From: a virus
Strand: one strand, 5' to 3'
IMG/VR virus record: IMGVR_UViG_3300034073_001277
Location: 1-40,356 of that record
Length of the DNA: 40,356 bases
Shown here: one piece after another, positions 15,587 through 24,565 of the stretch
How positions within the stretch are numbered: position 1 is the first letter of the stretch
Layout: each line of letters opens with the position of its first letter
Translations under genes and position numbers: made by a program
Notes under the pieces: generated by a model
Databases searched by the model: none
What the model was told of the DNA's origin: nothing
What the model saw: only the letters and a program-made list of their open reading frames with translations

Positions 15587-17564
15587 CCGGTAACGCCTCA
15601 TCCCTTACACCGTCGAGAGCATCATCAACAAGCATGTCAATCGATTGCTGAGCCATTCCGATCGACGCTAGGAACACTCTCGCCTTTGTCTCGCTGATGT
15701 CACCCGATGCCAGTTGATTAAGCGTCTCATCGATCGCCTTTCGGTTCCGCCGAAACTGCAAAGTCGAAAGCCCCATCATCTCGCCGCTTGGCTGTACTTC
15801 GTTGTTTTGAATTGGGATGCCATCTTCGCTAACTGAACCTGGCTCTACAGGATCAACAATCGCACTGACGGATTGCTGGCTTAATAATGGGAACGCCGCT
15901 GCAATTAGTGCTTTTGCTGTATCCTTCGGAAGTGCACCAGCACCGACCTGCGTAATAATGTCCACAAGGCTCGTTACCTGAGCTCCGTTTAATGCTTCGC
16001 CTTGAATGTCTGTCGAACCACCAGAGCTAGCGTCACCGCCCTGGCTTGCTGCTTGTGCATCGATCTGCTTTTCGTCGATTGTCGAGAGACCTAGCTGTCG
16101 CTTGAGCTGTTCTTCCTTAGCTCGCTGGTAGAACACCTGACGCCAGTTGCGTCCACGGTTCCCAAGCTCAACTTGGTAGGTTGATTGCAACGCATCGATT
16201 GACGCTTGGCTTGCTGCCTGCTCGGCCTGCGGATCAACCCATTCCCATTCCTGCGTCTGCCACTCGACTGCCGCGTACTTGCGTCGATTCTCAAGTAGCT
16301 CAGCCATCGTTGGGAACTCTTCACGACCGGCAAGAGCTGCCGCCTCGCAGAACCGATCCCAAATCGGTTGGCACATGTGATTGAGCAGATACTGTTGCCA
16401 GCATCGGAACCGCCTACGGTCCTCTAGCTGGCTCGTACGGCTCGAGCTGTAGTTGGTCTTGCTGTAGTCGCGTGCGACGACCTCGTAGCTTAGCCCCGTG
16501 CCAACCGCGATCCCGCGAAGCATCAAGGCAATCCAAGGCTCGCTCGCACTGTTTGGCCTGCCTGGATTGATCGATTCGACCGACTCACCTGGATTCAGCC
16601 GAACCACCATTGCCGGTTCCAGGTAGTCAAACGAGTTGCCAGCACTGTCTACGCTGTCTTCGCCGCTCGGTGGCAACAGCCCACCAATCGGCCCCTCGGT
16701 CTTGATCGCGACGCCAAAGCAACTTGCGACCGCACTAGCTTGAATCTCGTTATCGACGTACACGCCCAGGTCACGCATCCAGCTCATTACCGGAGCGAAC
16801 CACGACACCCCACGGCTCTGACCGATACGGTCACGCCTAAAGAGGTGTATGACGTTCCTAGCCTCAATCCTTACCGGCGTTCGATTCCACGCATACGGTG
16901 CGTTGGGATGGTCTTGGTAGATGTAGTACGCAACCGGCTTCCCAAGCTCGTCAAGCTCCACGCCGCGAACAATACGCAAATCGCCTTCCCTGGCGATCGC
17001 GTACGCGTCCTTATCGCCGGCTAATCGGTCAGCTTCGATCAACTCTAAGGCGAATGGGACGGGACGGGATACTCCTCTGTATTCGTTGCTTGGCGTAGTA
17101 ACCAAGTGAATCAGCACCTCGCCAGCTTCGACGATCTCTCTTTGTGCGATCCTCTGCATTTCCTCGAACGTATACTGGCCGTTGATGTCCGCGACCTCGC
17201 ACCACGCCTGCCAAGTCTCATCACGCATCCAATTAACGTCTTCGATGTCCTCGCCTTCCGGCGTCTCGAACATGCTTTGAGCTGTGATGCCGCAGCCAAC
17301 CACCGACGAAACGATAGTATCGACCACACCCCAGGCGTAGGCGTTGTCGCGAACAAGCTTGCGAGCCCATGCCCGCATCGCATCGGCACCGAACGGACCG
17401 CCTAGCTCGGTGTCCGCTGCAAGGTTCCTAGGCTTCGCGTAGTTCGTCAGCCGATTCGCTTCAGCCCCAGCGTACGCACGGAGTAGCCTCCGGGCTTGTT
17501 GCCTTTGGAGTCCTCGCTTCGGGTTGACCGCTGCAACGATCGAGTCTAAGACGCGGTCCAGCAT
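15576..17564 (-). CDS. Portal protein, lambda type
   Basis: The 662-residue protein forms the dodecameric vertex through which DNA is packaged. It matches lambda-type portals in NAYAWGVVDTIVSSVVGCGI and in the central ARNVIHLFRRDRIGQSRGVSWF. It is longer than lambda gpB (533 residues), with the extra length at the C-terminus. The start is ATG 17564, overlapping the TGA of the gpW-like gene. A TTG one codon earlier is less likely. Confidence 0.9.
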   Translation of the reverse strand: MLDRVLDSIVAAVNPKRGLQRQQARRLLRAYAGAEANRLTNYAKPRNLAADTELGGPFGADAMRAWARKLVRDNAYAWGVVDTIVSSVVGCGITAQSMFETPEGEDIEDVNWMRDETWQAWCEVADINGQYTFEEMQRIAQREIVEAGEVLIHLVTTPSNEYRGVSRPVPFALELIEADRLAGDKDAYAIAREGDLRIVRGVELDELGKPVAYYIYQDHPNAPYAWNRTPVRIEARNVIHLFRRDRIGQSRGVSWFAPVMSWMRDLGVYVDNEIQASAVASCFGVAIKTEGPIGGLLPPSGEDSVDSAGNSFDYLEPAMVVRLNPGESVESINPGRPNSASEPWIALMLRGIAVGTGLSYEVVARDYSKTNYSSSRTSQLEDRRRFRCWQQYLLNHMCQPIWDRFCEAAALAGREEFPTMAELLENRRKYAAVEWQTQEWEWVDPQAEQAASQASIDALQSTYQVELGNRGRNWRQVFYQRAKEEQLKRQLGLSTIDEKQIDAQAASQGGDASSGGSTDIQGEALNGAQVTSLVDIITQVGAGALPKDTAKALIAAAFPLLSQQSVSAIVDPVEPGSVSEDGIPIQNNEVQPSGEMMGLSTLQFRRNRKAIDETLNQLASGDISETKARVFLASIGMAQQSIDMLVDDALDGVRDEALPDGG

Positions 17565-17773
17565 CAACGCGGCCTCTGCATCTTGGCGAGTCGGAACGCT
17601 CCGTTCTGCTCACGGTCTAGTTGCCGCCTGAGCCGGTCGCGTTGGTCAAAGAGAGAATTGAGGTCGAGCCGAGTAACTGACCTCGAACCAATCGAATACG
17701 ACGAATGCTGACCACTCAAAAGAGCTTCGATCGCCGCGTCGATCTGATTCAATAGCGATTGTGTGCTTGCCAT
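17564..17773 (-). CDS. Head-tail connector, gpW-like
   Basis: The 69-residue protein lies between large terminase and portal, the lambda A-W-B order. Residues GQHSSYSIGSRSVTRLDLNS follow the gpW-like pattern of a helix, short turn and second helix. No good ribosome site precedes ATG 17773. A 19-codon ORF at 17749-17808 with AAGGA upstream overlaps this start and may supply coupled translation. Confidence 0.75.
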   Translation of the reverse strand: MASTQSLLNQIDAAIEALLSGQHSSYSIGSRSVTRLDLNSLFDQRDRLRRQLDREQNGAFRLAKMQRPR

Positions 17774-17818
17774 ACGTCAAGCATGGCAACAAGCACACCG
17801 ATTGCCATAGTTTCCTTG

Positions 17819-18040
17819 CTACGCTGTAGCAACGACCTTGAATGTATGCCCGCAGTATTCGCACTTGCAATATCGATACACGGCTTGCGTCGTCCGCGTC
17901 GTATTGTACACCCGAGAGTAATTCGACCCCGGTTCCCGAATCGACTCACAAGCCGGGCACCCTGGAGCTGTAAACTCGGTCTGTCTCGGCTTCGGTGCTT
18001 CCTGCTCTTTTGCCGCCGGTCTCTGTCGTCGCTTTGCCAT
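17819..18040 (-). CDS. Zinc-ribbon protein, Com-like
   Basis: The 73-residue basic protein has CPAC and CKCEYCGHTF, a four-cysteine zinc ribbon resembling small phage regulators such as Com or Ogr, but I cannot place it in one of those families. ATG 18040 is chosen, immediately after the terminase stop (18046) and with AGGA upstream. A role as an RNA or DNA binding regulator is inference. Confidence 0.65.
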   Translation of the reverse strand: MAKRRQRPAAKEQEAPKPRQTEFTAPGCPACESIREPGSNYSRVYNTTRTTQAVYRYCKCEYCGHTFKVVATA

Positions 18041-18045
18041 GCGTC

Positions 18046-20253
18046 CTATCTCCGTAATCCCTTGACCCATCCGCCGCTCCTCGTCCTAAATCGGTTGCCG
18101 TGCTGTTTCGGCTTTGCTGACTGCTGACCCTTTGGCACCGGCCGCACTTCCGGTGCCGTCTCTCCACGTACGTCTATTAGACTGATCCCCAGGCACTCTG
18201 TACACGCTGCCGCCATATACGTCGCATCGAGCCAGTGGTTATTCGGGTTCCGCCGATCCCAGAATACCCGCGTACCCTTGCCCTCTTTGAACTCGCTCAC
18301 GAGCTCCTCGGCCACGATGTGCTGTGCGTAGCTCTGGTGCTTCCGGTTCCCGTCCGGCTCGAACAGCGACAGGCTTCCACGCCTGAGCATGTTGTTTTCA
18401 TCGAACGTCGGCGTAAGGTAGCGTTCATGAACCCAGGTCTTCCAGTAATCGGTATCGAGCTCGTACAGCCACACCGCGGGAGCCGCTTGATACGCTGCGT
18501 GCATGTGCATTCCTGGCTTTACGGTCTTGCTCGGTTGCTTTGGCTTGTAGTGCCCGATCCCCTTACTCACACCAAACACGCCGCCCACCTGCTTGACGAA
18601 CTGATACGCCGCGTTGGTAAACGTCCCAGAGTCCACTAGTGCCATGTCGATCGAACGCCGCTCGCCGGTCGCGTCCACGTACTCTTGCTGTAGCAAGTAG
18701 TCTCGCCAGTCCAAGAGAGCCCTGTAGATGTGCGGTTCGCTTGCCTCGTTGTCAATGCTGCGATCCGTATTTGTGACCTCCGTCACGCCGTAATCGACCA
18801 CCACGCCACCGGCACCTCTCCACCATGCCGTCACCACCCAGTGGCAAGCGTACTTTCCCAAGTCAATCGCAGCCGTGAGAGCCATTGCGTTCGCCGGTAA
18901 TTGCCGCCTCGCTAGCCCCGAGATGCGACTCGCTACGATGTCCCAGCTCAATCCCGCTCCCTGCGGTCCGTCCTCCTCCGGTGGATCGTTGTCGATCTCG
19001 GTTGCCACGGCTTTACTGCCCCAGTCCGCGACACGGTTGTAGTACGCTTGTATCGCGGACAGCTCCAGTGGCTCACCGTCCTGATATAGCTTTTTCGAAT
19101 AGCTTTGCGGGTTGCTGATCTCGCACCCCTCTTCAATCTCCCTTTGGTTATCTCGCCAAAAAGCATAAGCCACCCGAGCGTCCGGATCATCGTCGGCCCT
19201 CTCTCTGCGTAGGTCGATGTACTGCTCCACCAAGTCCATCCGGCTCGGCGGTAGTATCATCTTTCGATACCGCTTCCCACGCCACGATGGCTTGCCTTTT
19301 GCGTCTGTGTACTGGTACGCGATGCACTTCCTGTTTTGAATCGTGCAGAGCATCACCCGCGAAACCCTCTCAGCACCCGAACCAAGCCCCGCAATGTCCT
19401 GCTCGATGATCTCCTCGTTCTTCGTAACCAGCGTTTCCGATGCCGCCGCCTCTCTGTCCTCGATGTCATCGATTAACGCCAGCGTCGGACGCTTGCCCCT
19501 GAACTTGGTTCCTCGAATCGGTCCATCGATCCCGAGAGAATAGATCACTTGACCCTTGCTAGCCGGTTCTACATCATCCGGCCACGATGACGGAAGCTGT
19601 TCGCGAGTAATGGTTGGGAACGCTAGATGGTCCGCAGCCATCTCAATGTTCGTCAGCGTCCCTCCCACCGTTTGCATCCTCGCACGGCTAGACCATCCAC
19701 CGACTGCCTGAAACGGTACGCCTATCTCCGGATAGTCCGAAATGAACTGCTCCGATTGCTGTAGCTTTTCCTTAATTGCTTTCAACTCGACTTGTGCCTT
19801 GCCCTGGCTCTTGCCAATCACAACCGGGAAGTCGCACAAGCCTACGACCATTAGATACAGTGCCCCGTGCATCGCGAGCGATGTCTTGCCTTCACCCCGA
19901 GGTGCTGCGATAGCTTGATCGCCGCCGTACTTGGCCGCTTCGATGATCGATTGGAGCATCGCTCGGCGGTCTTGTGTGAATGCTTCGTAGAAGTCTGTCG
20001 GGAAGTAGGTCCGCAGCCATAGCTCGGGATCGGCTTCGGCTTCGATGCGTCGCTCAATGTCCCTTGGCAACGGAATCTTTAGGTCACGCTCTGCGGCTCG
20101 CTTTGCTGCCTTGCGTTTTTGGTCCGCAACCCGCTCATCGCTAGGGTTGGCTGTCGGAATCAATGATGCCGTTTTCGGATGCGAGCTTAGCAAGCTCTCC
20201 AACTGGGATACGCTGAGCGAGTTCAAGAAGTTGGAGCCGTCTATCTTCGTCAT
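18046..20253 (-). CDS. Terminase large subunit
   Basis: The 735-residue packaging motor has a Walker A APRGEGKTS at residues 117-125, a Walker B LALIDDIED at 258-266, and a C-terminal nuclease domain with AIDLGK, LVDSGTF and NNHWLDATYMAAA carrying the metal-binding aspartates. It cuts concatemeric DNA and pumps it into the prohead through the portal. Its ATG overlaps the small terminase-like gene by 113 nt, with GAAGG directly against the ATG; the true start may therefore differ. Confidence 0.92.
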   Translation of the reverse strand: MTKIDGSNFLNSLSVSQLESLLSSHPKTASLIPTANPSDERVADQKRKAAKRAAERDLKIPLPRDIERRIEAEADPELWLRTYFPTDFYEAFTQDRRAMLQSIIEAAKYGGDQAIAAPRGEGKTSLAMHGALYLMVVGLCDFPVVIGKSQGKAQVELKAIKEKLQQSEQFISDYPEIGVPFQAVGGWSSRARMQTVGGTLTNIEMAADHLAFPTITREQLPSSWPDDVEPASKGQVIYSLGIDGPIRGTKFRGKRPTLALIDDIEDREAAASETLVTKNEEIIEQDIAGLGSGAERVSRVMLCTIQNRKCIAYQYTDAKGKPSWRGKRYRKMILPPSRMDLVEQYIDLRRERADDDPDARVAYAFWRDNQREIEEGCEISNPQSYSKKLYQDGEPLELSAIQAYYNRVADWGSKAVATEIDNDPPEEDGPQGAGLSWDIVASRISGLARRQLPANAMALTAAIDLGKYACHWVVTAWWRGAGGVVVDYGVTEVTNTDRSIDNEASEPHIYRALLDWRDYLLQQEYVDATGERRSIDMALVDSGTFTNAAYQFVKQVGGVFGVSKGIGHYKPKQPSKTVKPGMHMHAAYQAAPAVWLYELDTDYWKTWVHERYLTPTFDENNMLRRGSLSLFEPDGNRKHQSYAQHIVAEELVSEFKEGKGTRVFWDRRNPNNHWLDATYMAAACTECLGISLIDVRGETAPEVRPVPKGQQSAKPKQHGNRFRTRSGGWVKGLRR

Positions 20254-20470
20254 CCTTCGATTGCTTTTGCTGGAGTGATTCGCGGTCTACGTTGAGCTTG
20301 TCCGCTTTCTGTAGCCGGTCAATTGCTTCGAGCATCAAATCAGGGTCACGGCTGTCTACGATCTCCACCAACGCCGCGACGACCTTGGCTTTGATCTCCT
20401 CAGTTACCGGCCAACCCTCGCGGATTGCACGACCGACAAGGCGGATGTCGCGTTTGTTTGTAATCTCCAA
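20141..20470 (-). CDS. Putative small terminase subunit (109 aa)
   Basis: The 109-residue protein starts with TTG 20470 preceded by GGGGGGAG. It is largely helical, with charged repeats at MLEAIDRLQKADKLNVDRESL. Immediate position before the large terminase suggests the DNA-recognition subunit, although no helix-turn-helix is obvious. The long overlap with the large terminase is unusual for this genome, where most overlaps are 1-10 nt. Confidence 0.55.
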   Translation of the reverse strand: MEITNKRDIRLVGRAIREGWPVTEEIKAKVVAALVEIVDSRDPDLMLEAIDRLQKADKLNVDRESLQQKQSKDDEDRRLQLLELAQRIPVGELAKLASENGIIDSDSQP

Positions 20471-20733
20471 CGGCTCCCCCCTACCCCAAAACTAAAAAAG
20501 ACGGTCGGACTTTTTGGCGAGCGCCCGGGACTCGGGTGACCGCGACGCCTCCTGGTAAGAAAAAAAGAACCTACTTACCCCGGGGGGGGTGTTTATGGAT
20601 TGTGCTTTGCCACGGCCTTGCATAGCTCAATAAACTAACGATTCTGTATCATGTACGCTTCTCATTCGTTGACCTCCACAACGCAATGGGATGAAGCCAG
20701 AGAGGTTACAGCCTCCTGGCTTCTTTTGTTTTA
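20471..20733 (-). other. GC-rich intergenic gap, candidate packaging site
   Basis: This 263-nt region between the tail-fibre genes and the terminase holds no convincing gene. It contains a C8 tract next to CCCGGGG (about 20577-20589), a CCCGGGCGC palindromic patch (20522-20530), a GGTAAG/CTTACC hairpin (20554-20580) and a CGGTC/GACCG stem followed by T6 (20494-20542) that may terminate transcription. A 12-codon ORF (20636-20674) has GGAGG 7 nt upstream and might be a leader peptide. Location before the terminase genes fits a cos or pac site. Confidence 0.4.
20693..20723. terminator. 12-bp hairpin after the tail-fibre genes
   Basis: GAAGCCAG and CTGGCTTC enclose an inner GAGG/CCTC stem with a 6-nt loop and one bulged base. 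It lies 10 nt after the stop of the 20734-22131 gene. The T-tract (TTTTGTTTT) is on the plus-strand side, so it is a canonical terminator for rightward transcripts only. For leftward transcripts it may act as a 3' stabiliser or a weak terminator. Confidence 0.55.
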
Positions 20734-22131
20734 TCACGGGTCATTGACCGCCGCTCTCAGCACCTCTACCTCGCCGTTTAGGTACACCTGGCTCGGTGCC
20801 GCGTCATCCCTTAGCGACCAGTAATATCTCCCCACTGTTGCTGTCACAGCCGACGGATACGCGAACGTGACCACGTTGTTATCATCGCCGCTTACCGTGA
20901 TGTTAGCCGTTGCGATCACCGCTAGATCGGTTCCCAGATAGCCCTCGAACACGATCTCCAAGGTCTTGCCCGAAAGGTCAACCGGCGTCGTTCCATCGCT
21001 TTCTACCACACTGACGATCTGATCGACTGTCTCGCCACGGTACACACGCAAGAGCGTCTCCACCGAACGCGGTGGAACCTCTGCCTGGATCGGTGCGATG
21101 ACCACTGTTCCACCTCCGCCACCGCTTGCATCCCTAATCGCTTCCAGTGTGTCAGTGCTGCTCGACCATGTAGCTCCCTTGATCTCGGTCAGCTCTGCCG
21201 ATGTTGCCAGTCCCGACTGCACCTGTGCCAAGGTGTAAACAAAGGATGGAATCGAGATAGTGAATTCATCGCCTGCCACCGGTGGAGTCGGCAATGCCGG
21301 TGTGATTGTCACTTGGCCGTTGACTTGCAGGTATCCAGATACCACGCCTCTGAAGTCTGCGTTTGTCGATCCATTTATGAATACCAGCACCGCATTGTCA
21401 AACGCCGTGTCGGCATAGCCTGTGATGTCGGTCGAAAATGTCGTGGTCGTTGGCGTAACCGCCGATGTAACCTCGCCTGTGACCGCTGGGTTGCTTTTAC
21501 GCCACTTGTCCCATAGAAATCCGTATGTCCCCGGTGTCGTGTGTCCCGCGTAGGGTTCGTCGTAAACTGCATCGGCAATTTCGCCGAGTGCAGACGGCCA
21601 ACTATAAGAGCCGTCCACAATGTTAATTGCGATTCTGGATGAGATACTATCAGCACCACCGCTGGATGAACCAACGACGTAGGCTTGCATAAATCCGCCG
21701 GTCAGTGTTGCCGGTAGCCTGCTCTGGATATCCTGCGTGTCGGTCTCGATGTCTGCCGCCTTGGTGGCCGATGCGTAATTAACCGCCGGATCATAGGCAA
21801 CAATCGGATGTTCCAGCCCTTCGACAACCCCGCCGGTGTAGCTTCCACGCACCACAATTGAAGGAACCTGCGTTGCCGTCGCTGCATCAGGAATGTCAAT
21901 CGTGTAAAGGTTGCCTCCGACATTGCGAATCGCACCATCCGCATGTGTTGAGTCGTCCGCTGCTTTTGCCGACAGCGATGCAATCGACACGCTTGATGCA
22001 CCGACCCTAAACACGGAAAGCGTAAGTCCCGCTGTTGACGATGTGAGATCGGTCTTCGCTGTGCCGTCTGTATCGTATGCCCGAAAGTAGGCAATCTGAT
22101 CAGCTACGTTATGCTTTAAAACGTGGCTCAT
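20734..22131 (-). CDS. Putative baseplate or tail-fibre protein (465 aa)
   Basis: The 465-residue protein has a beta-rich N-terminal domain, a flexible Gly/Thr-rich middle (GGGGGTVVIAP), and a C-terminal region with VYRGETVDQIVSVVESDGTT and DLSGKTLEIVFEG. The latter resembles N-terminal upper-baseplate (BppU-like) domains. The preceding gene overlaps by ATGA. It is probably part of the host-binding apparatus. Confidence 0.65.
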   Translation of the reverse strand: MSHVLKHNVADQIAYFRAYDTDGTAKTDLTSSTAGLTLSVFRVGASSVSIASLSAKAADDSTHADGAIRNVGGNLYTIDIPDAATATQVPSIVVRGSYTGGVVEGLEHPIVAYDPAVNYASATKAADIETDTQDIQSRLPATLTGGFMQAYVVGSSSGGADSISSRIAINIVDGSYSWPSALGEIADAVYDEPYAGHTTPGTYGFLWDKWRKSNPAVTGEVTSAVTPTTTTFSTDITGYADTAFDNAVLVFINGSTNADFRGVVSGYLQVNGQVTITPALPTPPVAGDEFTISIPSFVYTLAQVQSGLATSAELTEIKGATWSSSTDTLEAIRDASGGGGGTVVIAPIQAEVPPRSVETLLRVYRGETVDQIVSVVESDGTTPVDLSGKTLEIVFEGYLGTDLAVIATANITVSGDDNNVVTFAYPSAVTATVGRYYWSLRDDAAPSQVYLNGEVEVLRAAVNDP

Positions 22132-22937
22132 AGTCCGTAGCCTCCTGCGTATCTGCGACGGCGTGTGCTAGGTGATGGTATTGTTGGAGCTGCGTTCTCG
22201 TATGGATGGCCTGCTGGCAAATCGCCTTCGAGTCCCCATTTCCAAGCTAGGTATCCTTCTACTTTTTGCCTGTCTGCATCTACGATTGCGGTTGGACAAA
22301 TAATAATTTCAGCAATGTCACCAATATGTGGATTTACAATCGTATCAGAAACACCTGCTATCAAACCGCCTACTGAAGTTCTTTCTGGAACTGCCGTCGA
22401 TGTTTGCGTTTGCGGCGTCCCTGCTGTTCCGTTTAGCCATGCTTCATGTGAATTGCTTCCATGTCTAAACGATCTCATGTGCCAGTTTAGCGTTTTTGTA
22501 AATGCGACCGTCGTCGTTGTGTCTCCAATAGCAGTTAGTGTTTCTGTAGAGGTTCCAGCAAAATATAATCTTTTACTAGTTCCTACGCCGCTATTTCTCA
22601 TAGCAAATTGAAACGTCGTGACAGTGTCGTCATCTGTTTTGCTCACAACAAAAACTGCAACAGAATTGAGTGTTACAAATCCACCAGATCGAAAAAGGAA
22701 ATGATTGCTAAATCTAATGACATCATTTCCATTTTGTATAGATGTTTTTCTTGTGGGCCTGCTTCCGGCAGTTGCTTGCGTATAGTGCCGATCGTTTCCG
22801 CTTTTATCTTCCCATCTTGCAACAGTCCCGTCAGAAGCAACTAAACTTCCGCCTGACGTTGCATCATATAGCGTTGACGCATCAGATGCGTCTAGCCATA
22901 GCGATGTAGTTATCTCCGCCGGTGTCCATAGTGCCAT
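22128..22937 (-). CDS. LamG/concanavalin-like receptor-binding protein
   Basis: The 269-residue protein starts SLWLDASDASTLYD and continues with GTVARWEDKSGNDRHYTQ, the start of the LamG-like jelly-roll found in many phage and environmental adhesins. It ends with a small basic tail. The central stretch (about 22500-22780) is clearly lower in GC than its neighbours, suggesting exchange of a receptor-binding domain. It is placed between two other tail proteins with overlaps or zero gaps. Confidence 0.72.
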   Translation of the reverse strand: MALWTPAEITTSLWLDASDASTLYDATSGGSLVASDGTVARWEDKSGNDRHYTQATAGSRPTRKTSIQNGNDVIRFSNHFLFRSGGFVTLNSVAVFVVSKTDDDTVTTFQFAMRNSGVGTSKRLYFAGTSTETLTAIGDTTTTVAFTKTLNWHMRSFRHGSNSHEAWLNGTAGTPQTQTSTAVPERTSVGGLIAGVSDTIVNPHIGDIAEIIICPTAIVDADRQKVEGYLAWKWGLEGDLPAGHPYENAAPTIPSPSTRRRRYAGGYGL

Positions 22938-23591
22938 TTACGGATTTCCATCTTCACTTGCCAGCAACGAAGCACAATACGCCTCGACCTCTGCCACGGT
23001 CATTCCGCTGGTATCCAGTGCGTCCAGCCACGCATTGACCGCACTTGACTTTGCCTGCACTGGCTGAAGAATCGAAGCCATATCGGTACGGCACTGGTCG
23101 ATGGCGGCAATCTTTTCCTGCTGTGCCTTGCACGCCGCAACATCTTCCGCAATCACATCTACAAAACGCCAACCGCCACCGAGTGCCGCGATTGCATCGA
23201 AGTCCTCGACCGATGGCATTCCTGGTTGACCACCAAACTGGTTCCGCATCTCCCAAAGAGGCTTGGCATATGAAACGACGGTCGTGTCATAGTAGCTATT
23301 GCGGTCGTTGGTGATGTGCGAGAACCACTGATTGACTGCTGTGACCTGCTCCGGTGTGCCGTTCTCGTTGATGTAGAGAATCATGTTGACAACGGTGCCA
23401 GACCACTTCTCTCCGGTGTCCGCTGGTCGAATCAAGCGGATCAGCATTGCACGGTTATTGAGCTCGAAGAGTAGCTCAGCAATGGCAATGCGTCTCGGTG
23501 TGATCCCACTGGCTTGTAATGCTGCCGCAATCTCTGCGTCAGTCAGTCCAGCGTCAACGTAGCTTTGGATGTCGGTGTAGTTCAGCATCAT
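22938..23591 (-). CDS. Putative tail-associated protein (217 aa)
   Basis: The 217-residue product begins with a short helical domain containing SYVDAGLTDAEIAAALQASG, a peptide-repeat-like start. It is helical and acidic overall, ending ASEDGNP. It abuts the LamG-like gene and overlaps the small upstream gene. Probably a linker or chaperone for the fibre; no enzymatic motif. Confidence 0.6.
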   Translation of the reverse strand: MMLNYTDIQSYVDAGLTDAEIAAALQASGITPRRIAIAELLFELNNRAMLIRLIRPADTGEKWSGTVVNMILYINENGTPEQVTAVNQWFSHITNDRNSYYDTTVVSYAKPLWEMRNQFGGQPGMPSVEDFDAIAALGGGWRFVDVIAEDVAACKAQQEKIAAIDQCRTDMASILQPVQAKSSAVNAWLDALDTSGMTVAEVEAYCASLLASEDGNP

Positions 23592-23737
23592 TTACTCGGC
23601 TTGATTTGTTCGACTGCGTTTACCAAAGCACTTTCGAGAATGGCAATCTTTGCTGCCAGTGCCTCAATCTGTGTTTGCATCTTGCGGATCACGTCCGCTG
23701 TGGCTACTTCGACGACAGTGATTTCGGAGGTTTTCAT
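23588..23737 (-). CDS. Small coiled-coil protein (49 aa)
   Basis: The gene encodes 49 residues from ATG 23737 with AAAGG upstream, and its stop overlaps the next start (ATGATG). Residues 15-45 (DVIRKMQTQIEALAAKIAIL) form a clear heptad coiled coil. It is 3 nt after the membrane protein at 23741-23977. It could oligomerise with that protein or be a fibre chaperone. Confidence 0.65.
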   Translation of the reverse strand: MKTSEITVVEVATADVIRKMQTQIEALAAKIAILESALVNAVEQIKPSK

Positions 23738-23740
23738 CGT

Positions 23741-23977
23741 TTACCTTTGTGTATGGTTTTCCATGCGAGCAAACTTCAGCTCGTGGTCTTGCTGCTTGGC
23801 CTCGATCCTCTCGATCGTTTTCCCGAGCGTCTCAATCGACCGGCTCAGATGGTCAATCGTGGTTCGCAGCTCTGCCGTCGTGATCTTCACCGACGTTACG
23901 AACCAAATACCAGCCGACAACATGCCGACCAGTTGGACGAGAAACGCCCCGAGTAAAAAAAACTGATCGTAGTTCAC
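23741..23977 (-). CDS. Putative holin or spanin-like membrane protein (78 aa)
   Basis: The 78-residue protein has one N-terminal hydrophobic segment (FFLLGAFLVQLVGMLSAGIW, about residues 6-25) followed by a long coiled coil (AELRTTIDHLSRSIETLGKT). Such an arrangement is found in phage holin-associated and DUF-type membrane proteins. Its place in a cassette with a lipase and protease suggests a role in lysis. Confidence 0.6.
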   Translation of the reverse strand: MNYDQFFLLGAFLVQLVGMLSAGIWFVTSVKITTAELRTTIDHLSRSIETLGKTIERIEAKQQDHELKFARMENHTQR

Positions 23978-24432
23978 GGCTTTAGGCTTTCGTAGTTCTC
24001 CAAGCGACCCAGCCCGATTCGCACCGTCGAATCTTCAAAGGACGCTTGCTGTTGTGGCTGTTGTGGCTGAACCAGTTCACTGGCCTTCTGACCCAAAAAC
24101 TGGCTCCCGAGTATCCCGCCCGTCGCCATTGCCGCTACGATTGCCGCGATTGCTCCTAAGCTGTTCGATTGCTGCGGAGGTTGCTGGATGATCACCGGCG
24201 GCTGTGGTGTGATGTCGCCAAGAATGGTCGTTCCCATTTCACTCTCCACCGCTCCATCGTCACCGCTCACCGTTTTTCGATACCAACGATTCTCCGCTTC
24301 TTCATTCGCCGCTTGCCGCTTCTGAGCGTCCCGCACCCAGTTAAACGCCTCCAGCGTCATCCACTGGCTGATCCGTCCCTGACGATCCAGGTGCTTTTGT
24401 AACGTCTCCTTCGGCGGTTCGCTCGAACTCAT
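23974..24432 (-). CDS. Small protein with one membrane segment and Gln-rich tail (152 aa)
   Basis: The 152-residue protein has an N-terminal helical part, then a proline-rich PPQQ segment, a hydrophobic segment NSLGAIAAIVAAMATGGILG (about residues 91-110) and a Pro/Gln-rich C-terminus. A second start at residue 25 (MTLEAFNWV) would reduce the 92-nt overlap with the previous gene. One membrane span and position suggest a holin-type or membrane-lysis partner. Confidence 0.55.
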   Translation of the reverse strand: MSSSEPPKETLQKHLDRQGRISQWMTLEAFNWVRDAQKRQAANEEAENRWYRKTVSGDDGAVESEMGTTILGDITPQPPVIIQQPPQQSNSLGAIAAIVAAMATGGILGSQFLGQKASELVQPQQPQQQASFEDSTVRIGLGRLENYESLKP

Positions 24433-24565
24433 TGATTATCCCGTTAAGCAGTTCGCTACTCTCGCTCGTTATCGCCTTCGTTATCCTGCTCGACCACTCT
24501 CTCGCAAGTGATCGAGCCTTAGCATTATCCCTGACGATCCGAGTCGCCAGCTCCTCTAGGCTCAC
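24341..24565 (-). CDS. Small hypothetical protein (74 aa)
   Basis: The 74-residue ORF starts at GTG 24565, overlapping the TAG of the preceding gene. It is helical with Arg/Glu pairs (IVRDNAKARSLAREWSSRI) and a Gly/Asp-rich tail. It overlaps the following gene by 92 nt in a different frame, so one of the two starts may be wrong. Confidence 0.5.
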   Translation of the reverse strand: MSLEELATRIVRDNAKARSLAREWSSRITKAITSESSELLNGIINEFERTAEGDVTKAPGSSGTDQPVDDAGGV

